Shown in pieces: positions 1-5,233 of a DNA stretch of 5,976 bases. Made by a program: the position numbers and the translations under genes. Each line of letters starts with the position of its first letter. Within the stretch, counting starts at the first letter, position 1. The notes below the pieces were generated by a model, which was given only the letters and a program-made list of their open reading frames with translations, did not search any database and was not told where the DNA came from. The DNA lies in contig JAHHMJ010000667.1 in NCBI GenBank assembly GCA_018678395.1, positions 1-5,976 on the forward strand, given 5' to 3'. Source of the DNA: Gemmatimonadota bacterium (GTDB lineage: Bacteria; Gemmatimonadota; Gemmatimonadetes; Longimicrobiales; Gaopeijiaceae).

Positions 1-878
1 ATCTCCGCCTGGGTGAAGTACTGGTAGCGATCCCTCAGCTCCTCCGGCGTGTCCACCCACTGCACGTCCAGAGGCTGGTCCACCGCCGAGTAGAGGGCCT
101 CCATGAGCTCCAGCCAGCTCTGCGCCCAGCCGCTCCCCAGGTTGAAGAGGCCCGACACCTCGGGCTGGCCCATGAGCCACAGCATGGCGTCCACGCAGTC
201 CTTCACGTAGACGAAGTCCCGCATCTGCCCGCCGTCGGCGTAGTCGGGATGGTGGGAACGGAAAAGGGTCACCGCCTCACCCGCCGCCGCCGCCGGGTAG
301 CTGCGGGTGACGTGGCTCATCATGCCGCCTTTGTGGTACTCGTTGGGGCCGTACACGTTGAAGAACTTCAGGCCGACCCAGGTCGGCGGTCTCGGAGATC
401 CGTTCTCGACACGGCGCGCGACCCAGCGGTCGAAGAGGTGTTTGCTCCACCCGTAGGCGTTGAGCGGGAGGAGCGTGGACAGCGCCTCCGGAGACCCGTC
501 GTCGTCGAATCCCTGCGAGCCGTCACCGTAGGTCGCCGCCGACGAGGCGTAGAGGAGCGGCACGTCGTGGCGCGCGCACCACTCCCAGATGCGCTGGGAC
601 AGCCGCACGTTCGTCTCGACGACCAGATCGGCATTCGTCTCGGTGGTCGCCGAGATCGCCCCCATGTGCACGACGGCATCGATCGACGCCCCCCGCGCCT
701 CGAGGAAATGATCGAGGGCTTCCGGAGCGACGATGGCTTCGAGCTCGCGGCGCGCCAGGTTCCGCCACTTGTCGTCGTGGCCGAGGCGGTCGCACACGGC
801 GACACGCGTCCCGCGTTCGTCGAGCGCCGCTACGAGATTCGAGCCGATGAAGCCGGCTCCGCCGGTGACGAGGATCAT
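1..878 (-). CDS. hldD: ADP-L-glycero-D-manno-heptose 6-epimerase (3' end cut by window edge)
   Basis: Converts ADP-D-glycero-D-manno-heptose to the L-glycero form, the cytoplasmic precursor of the heptoses in the LPS inner core. About 292 codons are visible, reading leftward from an ATG at 878-876; the family is usually 310-330 residues, so only the C-terminal tip is missing. Seen directly: an N-terminal Rossmann glycine motif GGAGFIGSN (residues 6-14), a catalytic-type Ser (S113, in ASSAATYG), YGWSK (Y142, K146), and the HldD signature FFNVYGPNEYHKGGMMS (172-188). Then come RDFVYVKD (220-227), FNLGSG (245-250) and RYQYFTQAE (284-292), which matches the C-terminal region of Escherichia coli HldD as I remember it. 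The S-Y-K triad is intact. No Shine-Dalgarno precedes the ATG; the leader is pyrimidine-rich. The gene is divergent from the LysM gene. A possible -10 (TATCCT on the minus strand, 906-901) lies 22 bases upstream, without a convincing -35. The family call is firm; exact substrate specificity is inferred from the signature motifs. Confidence 0.93.
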   Translation of the reverse strand, partial: MILVTGGAGFIGSNLVAALDERGTRVAVCDRLGHDDKWRNLARRELEAIVAPEALDHFLEARGASIDAVVHMGAISATTETNADLVVETNVRLSQRIWEWCARHDVPLLYASSAATYGDGSQGFDDDGSPEALSTLLPLNAYGWSKHLFDRWVARRVENGSPRPPTWVGLKFFNVYGPNEYHKGGMMSHVTRSYPAAAAGEAVTLFRSHHPDYADGGQMRDFVYVKDCVDAMLWLMGQPEVSGLFNLGSGWAQSWLELMEALYSAVDQPLDVQWVDTPEELRDRYQYFTQAE

Positions 879-1026
879 GTGGGATGCCGTGGGGTCGAAA
901 AGGATAGACGGAGAAGTAGGGCCGCGGACCAGAGCCTGTCGATGGAAGGTAGGGATCACGTTCTGTCCCGCCACCCGGATCGGGCTCGCAGTCGGAAACG
1001 TTTGTAGTTTTTTTTGAATTCACGAT

Positions 1027-1040
1027 TGCCCGAGAGGGCA
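1027..1040 (+). other. Small GAGA-tetraloop hairpin in the leader of the LysM gene
   Basis: TGCCC (1027-1031) pairs perfectly with GGGCA (1036-1040) around the loop GAGA, and a T-G wobble at 1026/1041 could extend it. GAGA is a GNRA-type loop in RNA. It lies between the A/T-rich island and the LysM start, so it would fall in that gene's 5' leader if transcription begins in the island. It holds the only strong purine run nearby (GAGAGGG, 1032-1038), which is too far (18 bases) from the ATG at 1057 to act as a normal ribosome binding site. It is only five base pairs long and could be chance in GC-rich DNA. Confidence 0.25.
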
Positions 1041-1091
1041 GCCACCTTCTACCTTGATGGCGATCAGCAGCCCCACCGAAGCTCCGGCCCC

Positions 1092-1095
1092 GAGG
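1092..1095 (+). promoter_or_regulatory. Possible ribosome binding site deciding the LysM protein start
   Basis: GAGG six bases upstream of the ATG at 1102. The upstream candidates (TTG at 1054, ATG at 1057) have no Shine-Dalgarno at a workable distance. Starting at 1102 also turns the protein's N-terminus into a standard signal peptide, so this short match favours the later start. A four-base match alone is weak evidence in GC-rich DNA. Confidence 0.35.
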
Positions 1096-1101
1096 CCCTC
1101 G

Positions 1102-2319
1102 ATGCCGCGTTTCCCTCTCCTGCTCCTCGTCGGGGTGCTGGTGACGGGACCGATGCCCGCGTTCGCGCAGGTCCAGGAGTCGGCGGCGTCGAGCGAGCGA
1201 GAAGTCGTGATCGCCGATGGCGACACGCTCTGGAGCCTGGCACGGCGTCATCTCGGGGATCCTCTCCGGTGGCCCGAATGGGTCGAGGCCAACCGCGACC
1301 TGATCGGCGGTCCGGGTGACCTCGAGATCGGGATGCGCCTCCAGATCCCGGGTGCGGGCCCCGAACCAACGGGCCCCGGACAGGTGACGGAGGCCGCCGC
1401 CGAATCGGTGCCGGATTCGACGTCCGCTCGAGTCGGGGTCGAGACGCTGCAGCCGGGAGATCTTCGCCCCGCCGCCGATCCCTCGGCGCCCGTACCCGTG
1501 CGGCTTGCTCCGCCCGCCGCCCCGGCCGAGCCGGCACCACCCCGCGATTCCACACCGACGGCCGCACCTCCGGCCGAGGTTGGTCTCCCCGCCGTCGGGC
1601 CCGGGGGCGGGGGTCCGGAGAACGAGGATTCGTTGGACGATCCTGCGGGGCGCGAGCCGCTGCGGGCGATCCCTTTCGGCCTGCACGCCTCGGCCCCGTT
1701 CCTCGCCGCGGCCACGGCCGTGGAGCGGCGTGCCGCGGGGGCCCCGTTGATCGGGCCGAACAGGGACACCGGCCTTCGTTCGGCGCGTCGAGGCGATCGC
1801 CTCGTGCTGCAGGGCTCCGGCTCGGGTCTGACCGCCGGGGCACTGCTTCAAGCCTACCGGATCTCGGGTGAGGAGATCGCCGACCTTCCCGTCGCGATTC
1901 CGACCGGGGTTCTGCGGGTCGAGTCGGTCGAGCCGGAGGCCGCGGTCGTGGTGGTCGAGGACAGCTTCGACCGCATGACCCCCGGTGACCGCGTGCAGCG
2001 GCTCCCCGATGCGCCGACGGCCCCCGCCAACGCCATGGTACCGGCCTCGGAGCCCCTGCCGGCGCGAATCCTCGGGGGTGCCGTAGTCGATGCGATGCTC
2101 GCCCCCGGCGATTGGCTCTTCCTCGATGTCGGGCAGACCGACGGCGTTCGGGCGGGCGACGAGTTCGTTCCGGACCACGGGGACGACCTCTTCCCCCCGA
2201 ACGGGCGCATTCAGGTCGTGCTCGTTCAGGAATCCACCTCCACGGCGCGCGTCGTGGGAGTCGGAGATCGACTCCTCCGCGTCGGGACCGCCCTGCGGCT
2301 CGATCGACGCTTGCGCTGA
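1102..2319 (+). CDS. Exported LysM-domain protein with a Pro/Ala-rich linker and two similar C-terminal domains
   Basis: Probably a periplasmic or outer-membrane-facing peptidoglycan-binding protein. I do not recognise a named gene. From ATG 1102 it has 405 residues. Residues 1-22 look like a signal peptide: MPRF, a Leu/Val core, then an AFA cleavage motif before Q23. A LysM domain follows at 36-82 (DGDTLWSLARRHLGDP..., ending LEIGMRLQIPG), the glycan-binding fold for GlcNAc-containing polymers. Residues 84-185 are a disordered Pro/Ala/Gly-rich linker. The C-terminal part seems to hold two copies of a beta-rich unit (about 232-300 and 337-402). Each runs: D-x-L-x-L, a Gly-rich turn, G-(A/D), P-x-G, a Val-rich strand, then a G-D-(R)-(V/L). 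LysM proteins with such tails exist in several diderm phyla; their role is not well defined. The in-frame ATG at 1057 or TTG at 1054 would add 15-16 residues in front of the signal peptide, and 1102 is preferred for that reason and for the GAGG at 1092. It sits 23 bases ahead of the epimerase gene. Confidence 0.8.
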   Translation: MPRFPLLLLVGVLVTGPMPAFAQVQESAASSEREVVIADGDTLWSLARRHLGDPLRWPEWVEANRDLIGGPGDLEIGMRLQIPGAGPEPTGPGQVTEAAAESVPDSTSARVGVETLQPGDLRPAADPSAPVPVRLAPPAAPAEPAPPRDSTPTAAPPAEVGLPAVGPGGGGPENEDSLDDPAGREPLRAIPFGLHASAPFLAAATAVERRAAGAPLIGPNRDTGLRSARRGDRLVLQGSGSGLTAGALLQAYRISGEEIADLPVAIPTGVLRVESVEPEAAVVVVEDSFDRMTPGDRVQRLPDAPTAPANAMVPASEPLPARILGGAVVDAMLAPGDWLFLDVGQTDGVRAGDEFVPDHGDDLFPPNGRIQVVLVQESTSTARVVGVGDRLLRVGTALRLDRRLR

Positions 2320-2342
2320 ACTCTCCCCAAACGATACCCACC

Positions 2343-3317
2343 ATGTCCGAACCCCAGCGCGTCGTCGTGACCGGCGGCGCCGGCTTCATCGGAAGCCACG
2401 TCGTCGATGCCTATCTCGCCCGAGGCCACCAGGTGTGGGTCATCGACGATCTGTCTTCGGGTCGTCGGGAGAACCTCGACGCCGATGCGGAGCTCCTGGT
2501 CGCGGACGTCGGGTCGCCCGAGGCCGCAGATCTCCTCCGCCAGGTGCGGCCCGATGTGGTGAACCACCACGCGGCGCAGATCGACGTGCGCGTCAGCGTC
2601 GACGATCCCGGTCGGGATGCGCGGACCAACATCCTCGGTCTGCTGAACCTGACGGAAGCGGCCCGTGAGGTCGGGACGCGCCGGTTCGTCTTCGTCTCGA
2701 GCGGCGGAGTCGTCTACGGTGAGCCGGAGGTGCGGCCGACGCCCGAGACGATGCCCAAGCTGCCCCTGTCTCCGTACGGGGTCACGAAGCTCGCCGGTGA
2801 GTACTACCTGAACTACTACCGGCGCGTGCACGGCATGGAGTATGTCGCGCTTCGATACAGCAACGTGTTCGGACCGCGGCAGGACCCCCATGGAGAAGCG
2901 GGCGTCGTGGCGATCTTCTGCAACCGGCTGCTGGCCGGCGAGGCGCTCACGATCTTCGGGGACGGCGAGCAGACGCGCGACTACGTGTTCGTGAAGGACG
3001 TGGCCGCCGCGAACATGCTCGCGACCGACATGGCTCTCCCGGCGGTCGACGGGGACGGTGCCGATCTGGACGACGTGGCCTTCAACGTCGGCACGGGGCT
3101 TGCGACCAGTGTGAACCGGCTCGCCGACTCCCTCGAGCAGGTGGCCGGTCTCCACCCGGGGCGGGACTACCGCGCGGGCCGACCCGGGGAGTTGCGGCAC
3201 AGCACGCTCGACGCCGGGAAGCTTCGGGGTCGTGGCTGGGCGCCTCAGGCGACGCTTACCGAGGCGCTGCAGCAGACGTACGAGTACATCGCCCAGAACC
3301 GGACCGGAGCCACGTGA
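2343..3317 (+). CDS. GalE-like NAD-dependent UDP-sugar 4-epimerase (extended SDR family)
   Basis: A cytoplasmic short-chain dehydrogenase of 324 residues, the normal length for GalE-type enzymes, which interconvert UDP-glucose and UDP-galactose or the N-acetyl sugars by transient oxidation at C4. Seen: the NAD-binding motif GGAGFIGSH (11-19), an acidic pair D35-D36 at the end of strand 2 (NAD rather than NADP preference), HHAAQIDVRVSVDDP (75-89), VSSGGVVYG (118-126), the active-site pair Y145 and K149 in YGVTK, RYSNVFGPRQDP (171-182), and the sugar-binding stretch FGDGEQTRDYVFVKD (205-219). The position that holds the catalytic Ser/Thr in E. coli GalE is Gly (G121); SSGG versions occur in a thermophile and archaeal-type GalE branch as I remember it. 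The exact substrate cannot be read from the sequence. No Shine-Dalgarno precedes the ATG (leader C-rich). The stop overlaps the GTG of tolQ by four bases (GTGA), suggesting translational coupling. Decarboxylases such as UDP-xylose synthase are less likely given the GalE-type motifs. Confidence 0.88.
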   Translation: MSEPQRVVVTGGAGFIGSHVVDAYLARGHQVWVIDDLSSGRRENLDADAELLVADVGSPEAADLLRQVRPDVVNHHAAQIDVRVSVDDPGRDARTNILGLLNLTEAAREVGTRRFVFVSSGGVVYGEPEVRPTPETMPKLPLSPYGVTKLAGEYYLNYYRRVHGMEYVALRYSNVFGPRQDPHGEAGVVAIFCNRLLAGEALTIFGDGEQTRDYVFVKDVAAANMLATDMALPAVDGDGADLDDVAFNVGTGLATSVNRLADSLEQVAGLHPGRDYRAGRPGELRHSTLDAGKLRGRGWAPQATLTEALQQTYEYIAQNRTGAT

Positions 3318-4030
3318 TTTCCTTCCTTGCGATGATTCAGTTGCGCATGCCGACGAGTCCCGTCGACATGGTGCTCGGTGGCACGCTCCCCACCAAGATC
3401 GTGCTCACCGCGCTGCTCCTGTTCTCGCTGGTCTCCGTCTGGATCATGTGGGCGAAGGCCCGGCAGTTCCGGAAGGTCCGCGTGCTCGGTGACGAGTTCA
3501 TCCAGGCGATGGAGCGCGCGCAGCGTCTCGAGGATGCCTACAAGGTGATCCTCGCATTGCCGGAATCCCCCTACGGCCGGGTCTTCCGCCAGGGCATCAA
3601 CTTCTTCAGCGAGCTGCGGCCCGGAGGACTGCGGGAGGGTGCCCAGGTCGCCGGGCTGTCCGCGGCGCAGCTCGAGGTCCTTCGGCTCGTGCTGGAGAAG
3701 GAGGAGGCGGAGGAGCGGGACGAGCTGGCACGCGGCCTCCCCTGGCTGGCGGTGGTGGCCTCGGTGTCGCCCCTGATGGGACTCCTCGGTACGGTGATCG
3801 GCATCATGAACGCGTTCCTCGGAATCACGGCCAGCGGCTCGACGAACATCGGAGCGGTGGCCCCCGGAGTCGCGGAGGCCCTGATCACGACGGTGGCCGG
3901 GCTGTTCGTCGCGATCCCCGCGGTGATCGCGTACAACCACTTCGTCTCGCGCCTCAACCTGGTCAGCGGTGAGCTGGAGGGCTTTTCGAGCGAGTTCATC
4001 GGGACCCTCGCACGAGAGGGCCGGGTCTGA
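3314..4030 (+). CDS. tolQ: TolQ (MotA/TolQ/ExbB family proton channel)
   Basis: Inner-membrane stator subunit that, with TolR, uses the proton gradient to energise the TolA-like protein for outer-membrane constriction and Pal relocation at division. The 238 residues compare with about 230 in E. coli TolQ. Three membrane segments are visible: about 28-47, 143-170 and 182-210, with a cytoplasmic helical region (50-140) in between, as in TolQ. Family motifs are SPLMGLLGTVIGIMNAF (152-168, T160) and EALITTVAGLFVAIPAV (188-204, T192-T193). These line up with the pore threonines T145 and T178 of E. coli TolQ. The start is GTG 3314, overlapping the epimerase stop (GTGA), with GGAG at 3306-3309 four bases upstream. 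An in-frame ATG at 3332 would remove six residues and is a fair alternative. ExbB and MotA relatives share the fold; TolQ is preferred because tolR, a TolA-like gene and tolB follow. Confidence 0.93.
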   Translation: MISFLAMIQLRMPTSPVDMVLGGTLPTKIVLTALLLFSLVSVWIMWAKARQFRKVRVLGDEFIQAMERAQRLEDAYKVILALPESPYGRVFRQGINFFSELRPGGLREGAQVAGLSAAQLEVLRLVLEKEEAEERDELARGLPWLAVVASVSPLMGLLGTVIGIMNAFLGITASGSTNIGAVAPGVAEALITTVAGLFVAIPAVIAYNHFVSRLNLVSGELEGFSSEFIGTLAREGRV

Positions 4031-4443
4031 TGGCTCGCCGCCGGGGCAATCGCGGGGACCTGCCGATGACGGCCGACATCAACGTGACCTCGTTGGTCGA
4101 CGTCGCGTTCACGCTTCTGGTGGTCTTCATCATCATTGCTCCGGCGCTGCAGGGCGGGATCGAGATCCAGATCCCGGAGGCCGACGTCGCCCCGATCACC
4201 TCGGTGGACGACCCTCTGATCGTGACGCTGAATGCAGAGGGACGGGTGTGGGTCGAGGACGTGCCCATGGACATCGAGGAGTTCCAGAGCGCCTTCGCCG
4301 GGTTGCTCGCGGCGGCACCTCGTGAGGTCGTCTATCTGAAGTCCGACGCCAATGCTCGGGTCGAGGACCTCTATCAGGTCATGGGGATCATCAACGCGGC
4401 GGGAATCGCCCCCTCGCTGGTTGCCGAGGAATGGGCCAACTGA
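4030..4443 (+). CDS. tolR: TolR (ExbD/TolR family, single-pass proton channel subunit)
   Basis: Partner of TolQ: its single transmembrane helix lines the channel and its periplasmic domain is thought to contact peptidoglycan and the TolA-like protein. The 137 residues are close to the usual 140. A basic cytoplasmic start (MARRRGNRG) is followed by ADINVTSLVDVAFTLLVVF and a membrane helix at about 20-40. D24 is the conserved proton-carrying Asp (D23 in E. coli TolR). The usual motif in this family is INVTPLVD; here the Pro is Ser (S21). The periplasmic part (42-137) has the typical pattern LIVTLNAEGRVWV, VYLKSDANARVEDLYQVMGIINAAG. The ATG overlaps the tolQ stop by one base (TGATG), with GAGAGGG at 4014-4020 as ribosome binding site. 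ExbD is the alternative, but the presence of tolB in the same cluster argues for TolR. Confidence 0.93.
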   Translation: MARRRGNRGDLPMTADINVTSLVDVAFTLLVVFIIIAPALQGGIEIQIPEADVAPITSVDDPLIVTLNAEGRVWVEDVPMDIEEFQSAFAGLLAAAPREVVYLKSDANARVEDLYQVMGIINAAGIAPSLVAEEWAN

Positions 4444-5180
4444 AGCGGGAGCGGGGCCGGCTTCCCCGCAGCGGACTGGTCGTCTCCGGCAGCCTGCACG
4501 GCGTCGTGATCCTCGGCCTGTTCGTGGCCCCGGTCTTCCAGCAGGAGCCCCGACAGTTCGAGACCTTCGCCATCGAGCTGGTGGCGACCGATCCCCTACC
4601 GGTCCCGACGCCTCCCGTGACGGACGATCTCGTCATCGAGACGCCCGAGACCGCCCCTCCCCAGGAGCCGGAGGACATCCCTCCGCCGGAGAGCACCTCG
4701 CCTTTGCCCGAGGCCCCGCCCGAGCCCGCCGACGACCCTGAGCCCGAGCCGGAAGAGGAGACCGACCCGCCCGAGGAGGCGTCCGACGACACCCCTCCCA
4801 CGCCGACCCCCGCCGAAGCCCAGCCCGTCGAAGACGCGCCCGACGACACCGGCTCGAACGTCGACGTCCGGCTCGAGGGCCTGCGGCGTGACTACCCGGC
4901 GTACTATGCGGGCATCGTGCAGGCCATCTCCGACTGCTGGCGCCGGCCTCCCGGCAACAATCGCTGGGAGACGGTGATCTATTTCGAGATCGAGTCGGAC
5001 GGGACCGTTTCCGGGGTTCGCCCTGTACAACGGTCGGGTAGTCAGGCCTTCGATCTCGCCGCCATCGGCGCCATCGCAGACTGTGCGGGGCGAGGCCGCT
5101 TCGGGCCACTCCCGGAAGAGCTTCCCTACGAGATACTGCCCGTCCAATTCACCTTCCGTCCGTCCGGTATCGGTCGGTGA
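4431..5180 (+). CDS. TolA/TonB-like energy transducer with an acidic Pro-Glu/Asp linker
   Basis: Likely the periplasm-spanning protein driven by TolQR, in the place where tolA normally sits. It has 249 residues. A short basic cytoplasmic tail (1-13) precedes one membrane helix (about 15-36) containing SGSLH (S19, H23). This is the SxxxH motif that TonB and TolA use to couple to their motors. Residues 52-140 are low-complexity Pro with Glu/Asp and Thr/Ser, nearly without Lys or Arg. That is unlike the long Ala/Lys-rich helix of E. coli TolA, and unlike TonB, whose Glu-Pro run is followed by a Lys-Pro run. The C-terminal domain (about 145-246) has YYAGIVQAISDCW, a beta strand with SDGTVSGVRP, AIGAIADC and a closing strand, matching the TolA/TonB C-terminal fold. 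C169 and C218 might form a disulfide, by analogy with the disulfide in TolA domain III. The start overlaps tolR by 13 bases. A purine run GAGGA touches the ATG directly, too close to be a normal binding site, so initiation probably depends on coupling. Confidence 0.85.
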   Translation: MGQLKRERGRLPRSGLVVSGSLHGVVILGLFVAPVFQQEPRQFETFAIELVATDPLPVPTPPVTDDLVIETPETAPPQEPEDIPPPESTSPLPEAPPEPADDPEPEPEEETDPPEEASDDTPPTPTPAEAQPVEDAPDDTGSNVDVRLEGLRRDYPAYYAGIVQAISDCWRRPPGNNRWETVIYFEIESDGTVSGVRPVQRSGSQAFDLAAIGAIADCAGRGRFGPLPEELPYEILPVQFTFRPSGIGR

Positions 5181-5233
5181 TCGTACAGCGCCCGCAACGC
5201 AGCCCTCCCCTCCATCCGACCTCTCTCGCAGCC

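Larger units (their letters stand above)
879..1101. promoter_or_regulatory. Divergent intergenic region between hldD and the LysM gene
   Basis: Both flanking genes read away from this segment, so it should hold promoters for each. An A/T-rich island at 996-1020 stands out against the GC-rich surroundings: it contains the palindrome AAACGTTT (996-1003), a run of eight T (1008-1015) and GAATTC (1016-1021). This is the most likely place for promoter or activator (UP-type) contacts, but I cannot fit a clean -35/-10 pair on either strand. The best single hexamer is TATCCT on the minus strand (906-901), for hldD. A weak palindrome CCCGGATCGGG sits at 974-984. The T-run is preceded by no strong stem and there is no gene for it to terminate, so it is not a terminator. 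If the LysM protein starts at 1057 instead of 1102, the region ends at 1056. Confidence 0.4.

Noticed and set aside
249..1007. Plus-strand open frame of 252 codons across hldD
   Set aside because: It is the antisense shadow of hldD; the minus strand encodes a full set of HldD motifs, while this frame gives an Arg/Val-rich product without recognisable features.
974..1015. Rho-independent terminator (CCCGGATCGGG stem followed by a T-run)
   Set aside because: The stem is only four base pairs and lies 23 bases before the T-run, and no plus-strand gene ends there; the flanking genes diverge.
2112..2342. Upstream extension of the epimerase frame to 2112
   Set aside because: The added residues are Arg/Pro-rich and overlap the C-terminal domain of the LysM protein. 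The Rossmann motif begins normally a few residues after ATG 2343.
523..2389. Long open frames on the minus strand opposite the hldD upstream region, the LysM gene and the start of the epimerase (for example 523-2178 and 1064-2389)
   Set aside because: Their translations are rich in Arg, Gly and Pro with no domain motifs, typical of antisense frames in GC-rich DNA where stops are rare. The plus-strand genes there have clear domains.
2226..3200. Minus-strand open frame of 324 codons opposite the epimerase
   Set aside because: It mirrors the epimerase reading frame, and its translation shows no family motifs.
4391..4849. Minus-strand Ser/Gly-rich open frame of 152 codons
   Set aside because: It is the complement of the Pro/acidic linker codons of the TolA-like gene, which produces Gly/Ser-rich antisense products by composition alone.
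4584..4850. DNA tandem repeat in the TolA-like gene
   Set aside because: The Pro and Glu/Asp codons make the DNA low-complexity, but there is no regular repeat unit; it is a biased protein linker.
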